Source: Alphaproteobacteria bacterium HGW-Alphaproteobacteria-4 (lineage in GTDB: Bacteria > Pseudomonadota > Alphaproteobacteria > Rhodobacterales > Rhodobacteraceae). From it: a DNA stretch of 64,000 nucleotides. Where the stretch lies: assembly GCA_002842855.1 (NCBI GenBank), contig PHEE01000009.1, positions 1 to 64,000 on the forward strand, read 5' to 3'. The translations under genes were made by a program, and so were the position numbers. This document shows positions 47,585-56,121 of this stretch, in pieces. The notes beneath the pieces are model-generated. The model ran no database searches, was not told the DNA's origin, and worked only from the letters and a program-made list of their open reading frames with translations. The first letter of the stretch is position 1. Every line of letters starts with the position of its first letter.

Positions 47585-48385
47585 CTAGTCGCAGGTGGTG
47601 TAGCCAGAGCCGATGCAGGGCATGATGCGGCGGCGGGCGGTGTCGATGTCGGGCTGGGGCAGGGTGGCCTCAAGCCGGGCGCGCAGGTCGGCGGCGGCGG
47701 CATCGCCCCGGGCGGCGGCAATGGTGGCCCACAGGAGCGTGGTGATCGGGTCGGGCGGGGTGCCATTCTGGTAGATGTCGATCAGCGCGTGCAGGGCGCC
47801 GACATGGCCCTGCGCGGCGGCAGCGCGATAGTGGCGGCGCGCCTCGGCGGGGTCTGCCGCAACGCCGCTGCCGCGCGCATACATGCGACCGAGCGCGTGG
47901 TGGGCATCGGGAATGTTCTGCTCGGCGGCGAGGGTAAAAAGCCGCAGCGCCTCGGCATCATCCTGCGCAACGCCGGTGCCGCTTTCGTAAAGGGCGCCAA
48001 GGTGGAACCGTGCCGCCGCGTCGCCCTGATCGGCGGCAAGCCGCAGCCAGTGCAGCGCCTCGGGAAAATCGGCAGCACCTGCAAGCCCGGTGGCAAGGAT
48101 CACCCCGAGATTCGACTGGGCGCGCACATCGCCCTGATCGGCGGCGAGGCGATACCAGCTGGCGGCTGCCGCATAATCAGGCGCCGCGCCCTCACCTGTT
48201 TCGGCCATCAGACCAAGGTTGAATTGCGCCCGGGCATCGCCCTGCGTGGCAACCGGGGTCCATTCGGCAATGGCGGTGGTAAAATCGTTGCGCATGTAGG
48301 CCGCCAGCCCGCTGCGATAGTCTGCGACCGCGCTCTGCGCGATCAGCGAAAACGCCAGCGCCAAAACCCAAGACCTGCCTGCCAT
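47585..48385 (-). CDS. Exported SEL1-repeat protein, copy 2
   Basis: 266 residues from the ATG at 48385 with a signal peptide (MAGRSWVLALAFSLIAQSAVA). About five diverged SEL1 repeats follow (roughly 50-230, e.g. ARAQFNLGLMAETGEG and AAARFHLGALYESGTG). It ends PC-IGSG-Y-TT-CD, the same C-x4-Y-x2-C cap as copies 1 and 3. The lead segment YRSGLAAYMRNDFTTAIAEW matches the pre-repeat helix of the other two. It is the middle gene of the trio, 74 bp before copy 1. Confidence 0.88.
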   Translation of the reverse strand: MAGRSWVLALAFSLIAQSAVADYRSGLAAYMRNDFTTAIAEWTPVATQGDARAQFNLGLMAETGEGAAPDYAAAASWYRLAADQGDVRAQSNLGVILATGLAGAADFPEALHWLRLAADQGDAAARFHLGALYESGTGVAQDDAEALRLFTLAAEQNIPDAHHALGRMYARGSGVAADPAEARRHYRAAAAQGHVGALHALIDIYQNGTPPDPITTLLWATIAAARGDAAAADLRARLEATLPQPDIDTARRRIMPCIGSGYTTCD

Positions 48386-48452
48386 GCCGTTGCCCCTATG
48401 TGACCGGCGCGACCTTAGCGGATTGGCGCGCCGGGCGCGAGGGTGTGCCTGT

Positions 48453-49583
48453 TCAGTTGCACTGGGCATAGCCCGAGTCGCGGCAGGCCCGTGCCCGCCG
48501 CTGCGCTGCGTCGCGGTCGGCTGCGGGCAGGGTGGCGGCTATCTCGTCGCGCAGGGCCGGGGCAGAGGGCTCGCCGTTTTCGGCGGCTATCGTCGCCCAC
48601 ATCAGCGCCGCAACCATATTGCGCGGCACCACCCGGCCAAGCTGGTAGAGGCTTGCAAGGTTGCGCTGCGCAAGGACATGGCCCTGCATCGCCGCAAGCC
48701 GGTAAAGCCGCTCGGCCTCGATATGGTCGATCGGCACACCGCGCCCGTGCTCGTAGGCAACTGCGAGGTTGTTTTGCGCGGCGGCGTGGCCCTGTGCGGC
48801 GGCGAGGCGATACAGGTGCAGCGCCTCGGCCTGATCTTCGGGCACCCCCTGACCGTTCGCATGCATGACGCCAAGCGCGTATTGCGCCCCGGCGTCGCCA
48901 GCGTCGGCGGCAAGCCGGAAGTGGCGGGCGGCCTCGGCAAGATCGCGCTGAACACCCCGCCCGTGATAATGGAGGAAGCCAAGGTTGGCGCGGGCGACGA
49001 CATCGCCCTGTTCGGCGGCAAGGCCGTAGAGCCGTGCGGCCTCGGCCAGATCCTGCGCCACGCCACGCCCTGTCTCAAGCATCGCGCCAAGGTTGACCTG
49101 CGCCAGCACATAGCCCTGATCGGCAGACAGGCGATAAAGCCGCGCCGCCTCGGCAAGGTCCTGCGCCACGCCAAGCCCGTGCTCGAGCATGTTGCCAAGG
49201 TTGTTTTGCGCCCGTCTTTCGCCCTGCGCCGCGGCCAGCCGATACCATTTTGCCGCCTCGTCAAGATCCTGCGCCACGCCAAGCCCGAAGTCATAAAGCG
49301 TGCCGAGGTTGATCTGCGCCTTGACATAGCCCCGCTCGGCGGCGAGGCGGTAAAGCCGCGCGGCTTCGGCCAGATTCTGCGGCACCCCGCGCCCGAATTC
49401 GTGCAACACGCCAAGATTGGTCAGCGCCACCGCGTCGCCCGCTTCGGCCAGCGGCTGCCATTCGGCATATGCGGCTGCATAATCGCCGGCCTGATAGGCA
49501 TCGACGCCCTTTTGCAGATCGGCCGCCGGGGCCGCGGTTGCAAACGCCAACAACGGTGCCACAAACCATGCCGCCTTGACCAT
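48453..49583 (-). CDS. Exported SEL1-repeat protein, copy 3
   Basis: 376 residues from the ATG at 49583, with CCGGAGGTGG before it, the best ribosome site of the trio. The signal peptide is [21 protein letters not shown] pre-repeat helix ([20 protein letters not shown]) is followed by about eight SEL1 repeats (52-340). The cap [12 protein letters not shown] closes it. It is the upstream gene of the three, so the promoter for the trio probably lies in 49584-49737, shared with the divergent zinc-finger gene. Confidence 0.88.
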   Translation of the reverse strand: MVKAAWFVAPLLAFATAAPAADLQKGVDAYQAGDYAAAYAEWQPLAEAGDAVALTNLGVLHEFGRGVPQNLAEAARLYRLAAERGYVKAQINLGTLYDFGLGVAQDLDEAAKWYRLAAAQGERRAQNNLGNMLEHGLGVAQDLAEAARLYRLSADQGYVLAQVNLGAMLETGRGVAQDLAEAARLYGLAAEQGDVVARANLGFLHYHGRGVQRDLAEAARHFRLAADAGDAGAQYALGVMHANGQGVPEDQAEALHLYRLAAAQGHAAAQNNLAVAYEHGRGVPIDHIEAERLYRLAAMQGHVLAQRNLASLYQLGRVVPRNMVAALMWATIAAENGEPSAPALRDEIAATLPAADRDAAQRRARACRDSGYAQCN

Positions 49584-49737
49584 CGCGCCACCTCCGGTTG
49601 CCCGCTGCCGACGGCGCAACCTTAGCACGGCGGGCGCCGCGGCGCCACGGCGCGCACGGCCCTTGCCCGCCCCGCCCCAATCGCTATCATGCCGCCAACC
49701 CGCGCAAGATGCGCCCGGAGCTGATGGAGCCTGCCCG

Positions 49738-49920
49738 ATGACCCGCACCCCCGAGACCCAGACCGTCACCACCTGGACCGTTGCCTGCGACGGCGGCGCG
49801 GGTGCCGATGGCCACCCGCGGGTGTATCTGGTAATCCCGCAAGCTGCGGGCGAAGTGACCTGTGGCTATTGCGGCAAGAAATTCGTGATCGACCGCGAAC
49901 ACGCCCACGCCGACCACTGA
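49738..49920 (+). CDS. CHCC zinc-finger protein (NDUFS6-like)
   Basis: 60 residues. Zinc ligands C17, H26, C42 and C45 stand in [15 protein letters not shown] and TCGYCGKKF, the zf-CHCC pattern. The family includes the mitochondrial complex I subunit NDUFS6 and its alphaproteobacterial homologues, so association with respiratory complex I is the likely role. It is far from any nuo gene here. It starts 43 bp before polA on the same strand and is divergent from the SEL1 trio. Confidence 0.85.
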   Translation: MTRTPETQTVTTWTVACDGGAGADGHPRVYLVIPQAAGEVTCGYCGKKFVIDREHAHADH

Positions 49921-49963
49921 GACCGGGGCACACCACCCGCCGCAGCCCGAGGGAGGGAAACCC

Positions 49964-52729
49964 ATGAGTTTCGGCAAAGGCTGCCATCTGCACCTGATCG
50001 ACGGCTCGGCCTTCATCTTCCGCGCCTATCACGCGCTGCCGGCAGGCTTTGCCAACATGATCTACCGCTACATCGAGGATGCGAAGGGCGCCGATGCCCC
50101 GACCCATGCGGCGGTAATCTTCGATGCCGGCGCAAAAACCTTCCGCAACGAAATCTTCCCCGCCTACAAGGCCAACCGCCCCGAATTGCCCGAAGACCTG
50201 CGGCCGCAGTTTCCGCTGACCCGCGAGGCAACGCGGGCCTTCAACCTCGCCTGTATCGAACTGGCCAATTACGAGGCCGATGACATTATCGCCACCCTTG
50301 CCCGGCAGGCGCGCGAGGCGGGCGGGCGTTGCACCATCATCTCATCCGACAAGGACCTGATGCAACTGGTCGGCGGCGGTGTCGAAATGCTCGACGCGAT
50401 GAAGGGGCAGCGGATTGGCCCCGACGAGGTGGTGGAAAAGTTCGGGGTGCCGCCGGATCGGGTGGTCGATGTGCAGGCGCTGGCGGGCGATGCGGTCGAT
50501 AACGTGCCCGGCGCCCCCGGCATCGGCATCAAGACCGCGGCGCTGCTGATCAACGAATACGGCGATCTGGAAACGCTGCTGGCGCGGGCCGACGAAATCA
50601 GCCAGCCCAAGCGCCGCGCAGCCTTGCGCGACAATGCCGAGCAAATCCGCATGTCGATGCGGCTGGTTACGCTTGATGACCATACGCCCTTGGATTTCAC
50701 CCTCGAAAGCCTCGAGGTGCGGGCGCCTGACCCCGAGGCGCTGATGGGGTTCTTGCGGCAAATGGAGTTCAACAGCCTCACCCGCCGCGTTGCCGACAAG
50801 TTCGGTGTAGCCCCCCCGCCCGAGCCCGCCGCCCCCGTCGGCGGCAACATCGAGACGGGGGGCGTGCCCGCCGACGCGGCGGTCCCCTTTGATCCTACCG
50901 CCTATACCTGCATCCGAAACGCAGAAACGCTGGCGGCGTTCATTGCGCAGGCATACGCGCGCGGCTGGGTCGCGGTCGATACCGAAACCACCAGCCTTGA
51001 CGAAATGCAGGCGGAGCTTGTGGGGGTGTCGCTGTGTACCGAGCCGGGGCAGGCGGGCTACCTGCCGCTGGGGCACAAGGTTGGCGGCGGCGATCTGTTC
51101 GGCGCCAAGGCGCTGGCCGAAGGGCAGATGCCGATGGCGCAGGCGCTGGCGATGCTCAAGCCGATGCTCGAGGACGAAAGCATCCTCAAGATCGGCCAGA
51201 ACATGAAATACGACTGGAAGATCTTTGCCCGTCACGGCATCCGGGTGGCGCCCTTCGACGATACCATGCTGATGTCCTACGCGATGCAGGCGGGGCTCAA
51301 TTCGCACGGCATGGATGCGCTGAGCGCGAAATACCTCGGTCATCAGCCGATTCCGATCAAGTCGCTGTTGGGCGGCGGCAAGGCCGCGATCACCTTCGAT
51401 CTGGTGCCGGTTGATGAAGCGGTGAAATATGCCGCCGAAGATGCCGACGTGACGCTGCGGCTCTGGCAGCTGTTCAGGCCGCAACTGCACCGCGCGCAGG
51501 TGACGACCGTTTACGAAACGCTGGAACGGCCTCTGGTGCCGGTTCTGGCGGAAATGGAAATGGCCGGGGTGCGGGTTGATGCGGCCACGCTGTCGCGGAT
51601 GTCGAACGTCTTCGCGCAGCGCATGGGCGCGCTTGAGGCGGAAATCCAGGCACTCGCGGGTCAGCCCTTCAACGTCGGCAGCCCCAAGCAACTGGGCGAG
51701 ATCCTGTTCGACAAACTGGGCCTGCCGGGCGGCGAAAAAGGCAAGACCGGCGCCTATGCGACCGGCGCCGATGTGCTCGAAGACCTTGCCGCCGAGGGTA
51801 GCGAACTGGCGGCACGGGTGCTCGACTGGCGCCAGCTTTCAAAACTGAAATCGACCTATACCGACGCGTTGCAAACCCATGTGAACCCCGAAACCGGGCG
51901 CGTGCACACCTCGTATTCGATCGCCGGGGCCAACACCGGGCGACTCGCCTCAACCGACCCCAACCTGCAAAACATTCCGGTGCGCAGCGATGAGGGCCGC
52001 CGCATCCGCGAGGCGTTTGTGGCGGGGCCGGGGATGAAGCTGGTCAGCCTCGACTACAGCCAGATCGAGCTGCGGATCCTTGCGCATGTCGCCGATATCC
52101 CGGCGCTGAAAGAGGCGTTCCGCCAAGGCCACGACATTCACGCCATGACCGCCTCGGAAATGTTCAACGTGCCGCTGGATCAGATGACCCCCGAGGTGCG
52201 CCGCCGCGCCAAGGCGATCAACTTTGGCGTGATCTACGGCATTTCGGGCTTTGGTCTCGCGCGCAACCTGCGCATTCCGCGCGCCGAGGCGCAGGGCTTT
52301 ATCGACCGCTATTTCGAACGCTTCCCGGGCATCAAGACCTACATGGACGCGACCATCGCCTTCGCGCGCGCCAACGGCTATGTGCAAACCCTCTTTGGCC
52401 GCAAGATCCACACCCCCGAGATCAACGCGCGCGGCCCCGGCGCGGGCTTTGCCAAGCGCGCCGCGATCAATGCGCCAATTCAGGGCGCGGCAGCCGATAT
52501 CATCCGCCGCGCGATGATCCGCATGCCCGCCGCCATCGCGGGCCTGCCCGCCCGGATGCTGTTGCAGGTGCACGACGAACTGATCTTCGAGGTCGAGGCA
52601 GGGGCGGTGCCCGAGCTTGTAACCCGCGCCCGCGCCGTCATGTCAGGTGCCGCGGAGCCTGCGGTCAAGCTGACGGTGCCGCTTGTGGTCGATGCGGGTG
52701 AAGGGGCAAATTGGGCCGAGGCGCACTGA
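49964..52729 (+). CDS. polA: DNA polymerase I
   Basis: 921 residues, full length. The N-terminal 5'-3' exonuclease domain (about 1-280) shows LIDGSAFIFRAYHA, NYEADDIIATLA and SSDKDLMQLV. The 3'-5' exonuclease domain has an intact VAVDTETTSLD (D339, E341), so proofreading is probably active. The polymerase domain has TDPNLQNIPVR, LDYSQIELR (D697) and QVHDELIFEV (D871). It fills gaps in repair and removes Okazaki primers. It is followed by an inverted-repeat element and a convergent gene. Confidence 0.97.
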   Translation: MSFGKGCHLHLIDGSAFIFRAYHALPAGFANMIYRYIEDAKGADAPTHAAVIFDAGAKTFRNEIFPAYKANRPELPEDLRPQFPLTREATRAFNLACIELANYEADDIIATLARQAREAGGRCTIISSDKDLMQLVGGGVEMLDAMKGQRIGPDEVVEKFGVPPDRVVDVQALAGDAVDNVPGAPGIGIKTAALLINEYGDLETLLARADEISQPKRRAALRDNAEQIRMSMRLVTLDDHTPLDFTLESLEVRAPDPEALMGFLRQMEFNSLTRRVADKFGVAPPPEPAAPVGGNIETGGVPADAAVPFDPTAYTCIRNAETLAAFIAQAYARGWVAVDTETTSLDEMQAELVGVSLCTEPGQAGYLPLGHKVGGGDLFGAKALAEGQMPMAQALAMLKPMLEDESILKIGQNMKYDWKIFARHGIRVAPFDDTMLMSYAMQAGLNSHGMDALSAKYLGHQPIPIKSLLGGGKAAITFDLVPVDEAVKYAAEDADVTLRLWQLFRPQLHRAQVTTVYETLERPLVPVLAEMEMAGVRVDAATLSRMSNVFAQRMGALEAEIQALAGQPFNVGSPKQLGEILFDKLGLPGGEKGKTGAYATGADVLEDLAAEGSELAARVLDWRQLSKLKSTYTDALQTHVNPETGRVHTSYSIAGANTGRLASTDPNLQNIPVRSDEGRRIREAFVAGPGMKLVSLDYSQIELRILAHVADIPALKEAFRQGHDIHAMTASEMFNVPLDQMTPEVRRRAKAINFGVIYGISGFGLARNLRIPRAEAQGFIDRYFERFPGIKTYMDATIAFARANGYVQTLFGRKIHTPEINARGPGAGFAKRAAINAPIQGAAADIIRRAMIRMPAAIAGLPARMLLQVHDELIFEVEAGAVPELVTRARAVMSGAAEPAVKLTVPLVVDAGEGANWAEAH

Positions 52730-52737
52730 CGCGCGCG

Positions 52738-52803
52738 GCTTGCCTTGGTTGAAATATCCCCCCGCGGAGCGGAAGAAAGTTGGATATTTGGGCCAAGGCA
52801 AGC
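52738..52803. repeat. Paired GGATATTT-GCCTTGG repeat forming a 22-bp hairpin, copy C
   Basis: The left arm at 52738-52759 and the right arm at 52782-52803 are complementary at 19 of 22 positions, with the three mismatches in one block. The right arm GGATATTTGGGCCAAGGCA matches the tail of copy D at 62875-62926. It lies between the convergent polA and hydroxypyruvate-isomerase genes, so it may be a two-way transcription end. Confidence 0.65.
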
Positions 52804-52814
52804 AACGGGCGCGG

Positions 52815-53567
52815 CTATTTCGGCAGCCACCCCAGCCCCGCGTTTGTGCCGTCGCGGGGCTCATATTCGGCACTGACCCAGCCTTGGTAGCCCTGCGCAT
52901 CAAGCGATGCGAAAAGTGCTGCATGGTCGATGTCGCCGCCGCCGGGCTCATGCCGCCCTGGCGCGCCTGCTATCTGAACATGCACCGCGCGCGCGCCGTG
53001 GCGGGCCCAGGCGGCGGCCCAATCGTGCGTCAGCATCTGCGCGTGGTGGGCGTCGAATTGGAGGCCGAGGTTGCGGGCGGCGACCTCATCGAGGATCTCC
53101 GCTGCCAGATCGAAACTGTCGAGAAAATACCCCGGCATGTCGATGCGGCTGACCGGCTCGATCGTCAGGCTGTAGGGAAAGGCATGCGCGGCCGCCCATT
53201 TCAGGTTTTCGACATAGCAGGCACGCGCCGCAGCGCCTTCGGCACGCCCGGCCATGATGTGGATGTGCCGCGGCTTCAATAGGTGAGCGTAGCGCAGGGT
53301 GCGGTCGAAATCATGCCGAAATCGCGCCTCGGCGCCGGGCAGGGCAGCAAAGCCGCGCTCGCCGCCCGCGTAGTTGGGGGGCGGGCCGTTCATCAACACG
53401 AAGGCGAGGTCGTTTTCGACCAGCCGCGCGCGCAGTTCCTGGGCTGCGAAGTCATAGGGGAACAGCACTTCTACGCCATCAAACCCCGCTGCCCTGGCCG
53501 CTGCGAAGCGGTCTAGGAACGGCAGTTCGGTAAAGAGAAAGGAGATGTTGGCGGCAAAGCGAAGCAT
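52815..53567 (-). CDS. hyi: Hydroxypyruvate isomerase-family protein
   Basis: 250 residues, xylose-isomerase-like TIM barrel. It opens RFAANISFLFTELPFLDRFAAA and has GFDGVEVLFPYDF, GRAEG, EPVSRIDMPGYFLDS, LQFDAHHAQ and the closing SAEYEPRDGT-GLGWLP, all typical of Hyi/OtnI. It would interconvert hydroxypyruvate and tartronate semialdehyde, or a related C4 sugar acid for OtnI. The glcDE genes 8 kb away also handle C2/C3 acids. Its ATG overlaps the DUF1285 stop (ATGA). Confidence 0.82.
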   Translation of the reverse strand: MLRFAANISFLFTELPFLDRFAAARAAGFDGVEVLFPYDFAAQELRARLVENDLAFVLMNGPPPNYAGGERGFAALPGAEARFRHDFDRTLRYAHLLKPRHIHIMAGRAEGAAARACYVENLKWAAAHAFPYSLTIEPVSRIDMPGYFLDSFDLAAEILDEVAARNLGLQFDAHHAQMLTHDWAAAWARHGARAVHVQIAGAPGRHEPGGGDIDHAALFASLDAQGYQGWVSAEYEPRDGTNAGLGWLPK

Positions 53568-54166
53568 CAGGGCAGGTCGGCCGTGGGGATCAGCGGAAAA
53601 AAACTGCCGCCCGACCAGAGGCCGAGCCAGTCGGCGCCTTCGTAGCCTGCCGGGCGGGCAATTTCGACGAGGCGGTAGAAGGTCTTGCGGTCGATCCGCG
53701 CCTCAAGCCCGGCGCGCACCAGCACATAGGGGGCAGGCTCGCCCGTTGCCGGGTCGCGCGGGCAGCGGATCGGGTGCTCGGGGCCGGCGGTGACTTCGTC
53801 GCCCACATTGGTGGTAAAGGCGATCTCTTGCGCCGCCCCTTCGCCGCGCGCCTCGGCATCGACCGCGATGAAGGGGGCATCCTGCACCCGGATACCGACC
53901 TTTTCGACCGGAGTAACGAGGAAATAGGCATCGCCCTCGCGCCGCAGGATCGAGGCGAAAAGCCGCACCAAGGGGGCGCGGCCAATTGGGGTGCCGAGGT
54001 AGAACCAGGTGCCGTCGCGCCGAATTTCCATGTCAATATTGCCGCAAAAGGGCGGGTTCCACAGGTGCAGCGGCGGCGGCCCCTTCAGCGCAAATTCGCC
54101 GGCGGCGGCGGCCAGCCCTTCGGCTGAGGGCTTCACGGGGTTTTGTGCGGGCGTTTTCTCGGGCAT
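53567..54166 (-). CDS. DUF1285-family protein
   Basis: 199 residues from the ATG at 54166 (a GTG one codon earlier is equivalent). PPLHLWNPPFCGNIDMEIRRDG (about 32-53) and DGTWFYLGTPIGRAPLVRLFASIL identify DUF1285, a beta-rich family of unknown function. It is divergent from the MoxR operon with a 69-bp gap, a pairing that I recall as common in alphaproteobacteria. It is translationally coupled to hyi. Confidence 0.85.
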   Translation of the reverse strand: MPEKTPAQNPVKPSAEGLAAAAGEFALKGPPPLHLWNPPFCGNIDMEIRRDGTWFYLGTPIGRAPLVRLFASILRREGDAYFLVTPVEKVGIRVQDAPFIAVDAEARGEGAAQEIAFTTNVGDEVTAGPEHPIRCPRDPATGEPAPYVLVRAGLEARIDRKTFYRLVEIARPAGYEGADWLGLWSGGSFFPLIPTADLP

Positions 54167-54235
54167 CACTGCTTTGTCATTGGGTTCGCGGGCGTTATCT
54201 GCGACCCTAGCCTAACGCATGAGGGGAGTTTTGTC

Positions 54236-55243
54236 ATGGCAGCAGGTGCCGACGTGGTTGCCGAGTATGAATCGCTTGGGGCAAAGCTTGCCGAAGCGCG
54301 GGCCTCGATCGACCGCCGCTTCATCGGGCAGGATCGGGTGGTCGAACTGGCGCTGGTGGCGCTGCTATCGGGCGGTCACGGGCTTCTGGTGGGCCTGCCG
54401 GGCCTCGGCAAGACGATGCTGGTCGATACGCTCGGCACCGTGATGGGGCTGAGGGCCAGCCGCATCCAGTTTACCCCCGACCTGATGCCAGCCGACATTC
54501 TCGGCTCGGAGGTGCTGGAAACTGCGGCCGATGGCACGCGCGCCTTCCGGTTCATAGAAGGGCCGGTGTTTTGCCAGCTCTTGATGGCCGATGAGATCAA
54601 CCGCGCCAGTCCGCGCACGCAATCGGCGCTGTTGCAGGCGATGCAGGAGCGTGAGGTGACGGTGGCAGGCGTGCACCGCCCGCTGGGCCGCCCGTTCCAC
54701 GTGCTCGCCACGCAAAACCCGATCGAACAGGAGGGCACCTACCCGCTGCCCGAGGCGCAGCTTGACCGGTTCCTCGTGCAGATCGACGTGGATTACCCCA
54801 CCCGCGCCACCGAGCGCGACATTCTTTTGGCCACCACGGGGGCGACGCAGGCGACCGCGCATCAAGTGTTTACCGCTGATGAGTTGATTGCAGCGCAGGC
54901 GCTGGTGCGACGGATGCCGGTGGGTGAGGCGGTGGTGGAAACCATCCTTGATCTGGTGCGCGCCTGCCGGCCTGGCGCGGCCGAGGCGGGCGCGGGGTTG
55001 GGCGAGGCGCTGGCATGGGGTCCGGGGCCGCGCGCGGCGCAGGCGTTGATGCTCGGGGTGCGGGCGCGGGCGCTGCTGGCAGGAAGGCTGGCGCCTTCGG
55101 CTGACGATGTTCTGGCGCTGGCACGCCCGGTGCTGGTGCACCGCATGGCGCTCAGCTTTGCGGCGCGGGCCCGGGGCGATACGCTGGCGGGCATCATCGA
55201 CCGAATCGCCGCTGATGTAACGCGTAGCGAGGCTGCCGCGTGA
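54236..55243 (+). CDS. MoxR-family AAA+ ATPase
   Basis: 335 residues from the ATG at 54236 (GAGGGGAG before it). Walker A GLPGLGKT is at 53-60 and Walker B LLMADEIN at about 115-122. The MoxR stretch ATQNPIEQEGTYPLPEAQLDRF follows in pieces near 160-180. MoxR ATPases act as chaperones for vWA-domain partners. Three such partners follow with stop/start overlaps (GTGA, TGATG, ATGA), so the four proteins are expected to work as one complex at the inner membrane. Confidence 0.93.
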   Translation: MAAGADVVAEYESLGAKLAEARASIDRRFIGQDRVVELALVALLSGGHGLLVGLPGLGKTMLVDTLGTVMGLRASRIQFTPDLMPADILGSEVLETAADGTRAFRFIEGPVFCQLLMADEINRASPRTQSALLQAMQEREVTVAGVHRPLGRPFHVLATQNPIEQEGTYPLPEAQLDRFLVQIDVDYPTRATERDILLATTGATQATAHQVFTADELIAAQALVRRMPVGEAVVETILDLVRACRPGAAEAGAGLGEALAWGPGPRAAQALMLGVRARALLAGRLAPSADDVLALARPVLVHRMALSFAARARGDTLAGIIDRIAADVTRSEAAA

Positions 55244-56121
55244 ACCTTGCACCCGCCCTGACACTGCGGCGCGAGGCCGAGGTGCTGGCAGCGCCCTTGC
55301 CGCCGCTGCTGGTTGCCGCGCAGCAGCTCGCCGCGTCGGTGCAGATGGGTGGGCACGGGCGCAGGCGGGCCGGGGCGGGCGACGAATTCTGGCAGTTTCG
55401 GGCGGCGGCTGCGGGCGATCCTGCGCGCGCCATCGACTGGCGCCGATCCGCCCGGTCGGACGCGCAATATGTTCGCGAGCGCGAGTGGCAGGCGGCGCAA
55501 TCGGTGCATTTGTGGGTTGATGCCGCTGCATCGATGCAGTTTTCGGGTGCTGCGACGCGCCCCGCCAAGGCCGATCGTGCGCGGCTGCTGGCACTGGCGC
55601 TGGCGGTCTTGATGGTGCGGGCGGGCGAGCGGGTGGGGTTGCTTGCGCCGCCCGCACCGCCACGGTCGGGGCGGGCGCAACTGGTGCGGCTGGCCTCGCT
55701 GCTGGTCGGTCCGGCTGTGGCGGGCGATTATGGCGTGCCCGAGGTGGCGGGGCTGGCACCGCAGGCGCGCGCGGTGCTGATATCGGATTTTCTGGGTGAT
55801 ATGGGCGCGGTCGAGGTGGCGCTGGCAGCCGCAGCGCAGCGTGGGGTGACAGGCGTGCTGGTGCAGGTGCTCGACCCCGACGAAGAGGCGTTCCCCTATG
55901 ACGGGCGTGTGATTTTCGAAAGCATGGGCGGCAGTTTGCGGCATGAGACGCGGGCAGCGGGCGATTTGCGCGCCCGCTACCTTGCGCGGTTGGCCGAGCG
56001 GCGCGACCGACTAGGGCGCCTTGCGCAGGCGGCGGGGTGGCAGTTTGGCACCCATCACAGCGGGCAGCCCGCCACGGCGGCGCTGCTTTGGGCCTATTCG
56101 GCGCTGGAGCGGGGGCGCTGA
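55240..56121 (+). CDS. DUF58-domain protein
   Basis: 293 residues with a GTG start overlapping the moxR stop. AGAGDEFWQFRAAAAGDPAR and AIDWRRSARSD (about 44-74) are the DUF58 signature. A vWA-like core follows. The metal-ion (MIDAS) motif expected as DxSxS reads DAAAS (D94-S98), so the first serine is lost and metal-dependent adhesion is doubtful. It is cytosolic. It is second in the MoxR operon. Confidence 0.9.
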   Translation: MNLAPALTLRREAEVLAAPLPPLLVAAQQLAASVQMGGHGRRRAGAGDEFWQFRAAAAGDPARAIDWRRSARSDAQYVREREWQAAQSVHLWVDAAASMQFSGAATRPAKADRARLLALALAVLMVRAGERVGLLAPPAPPRSGRAQLVRLASLLVGPAVAGDYGVPEVAGLAPQARAVLISDFLGDMGAVEVALAAAAQRGVTGVLVQVLDPDEEAFPYDGRVIFESMGGSLRHETRAAGDLRARYLARLAERRDRLGRLAQAAGWQFGTHHSGQPATAALLWAYSALERGR

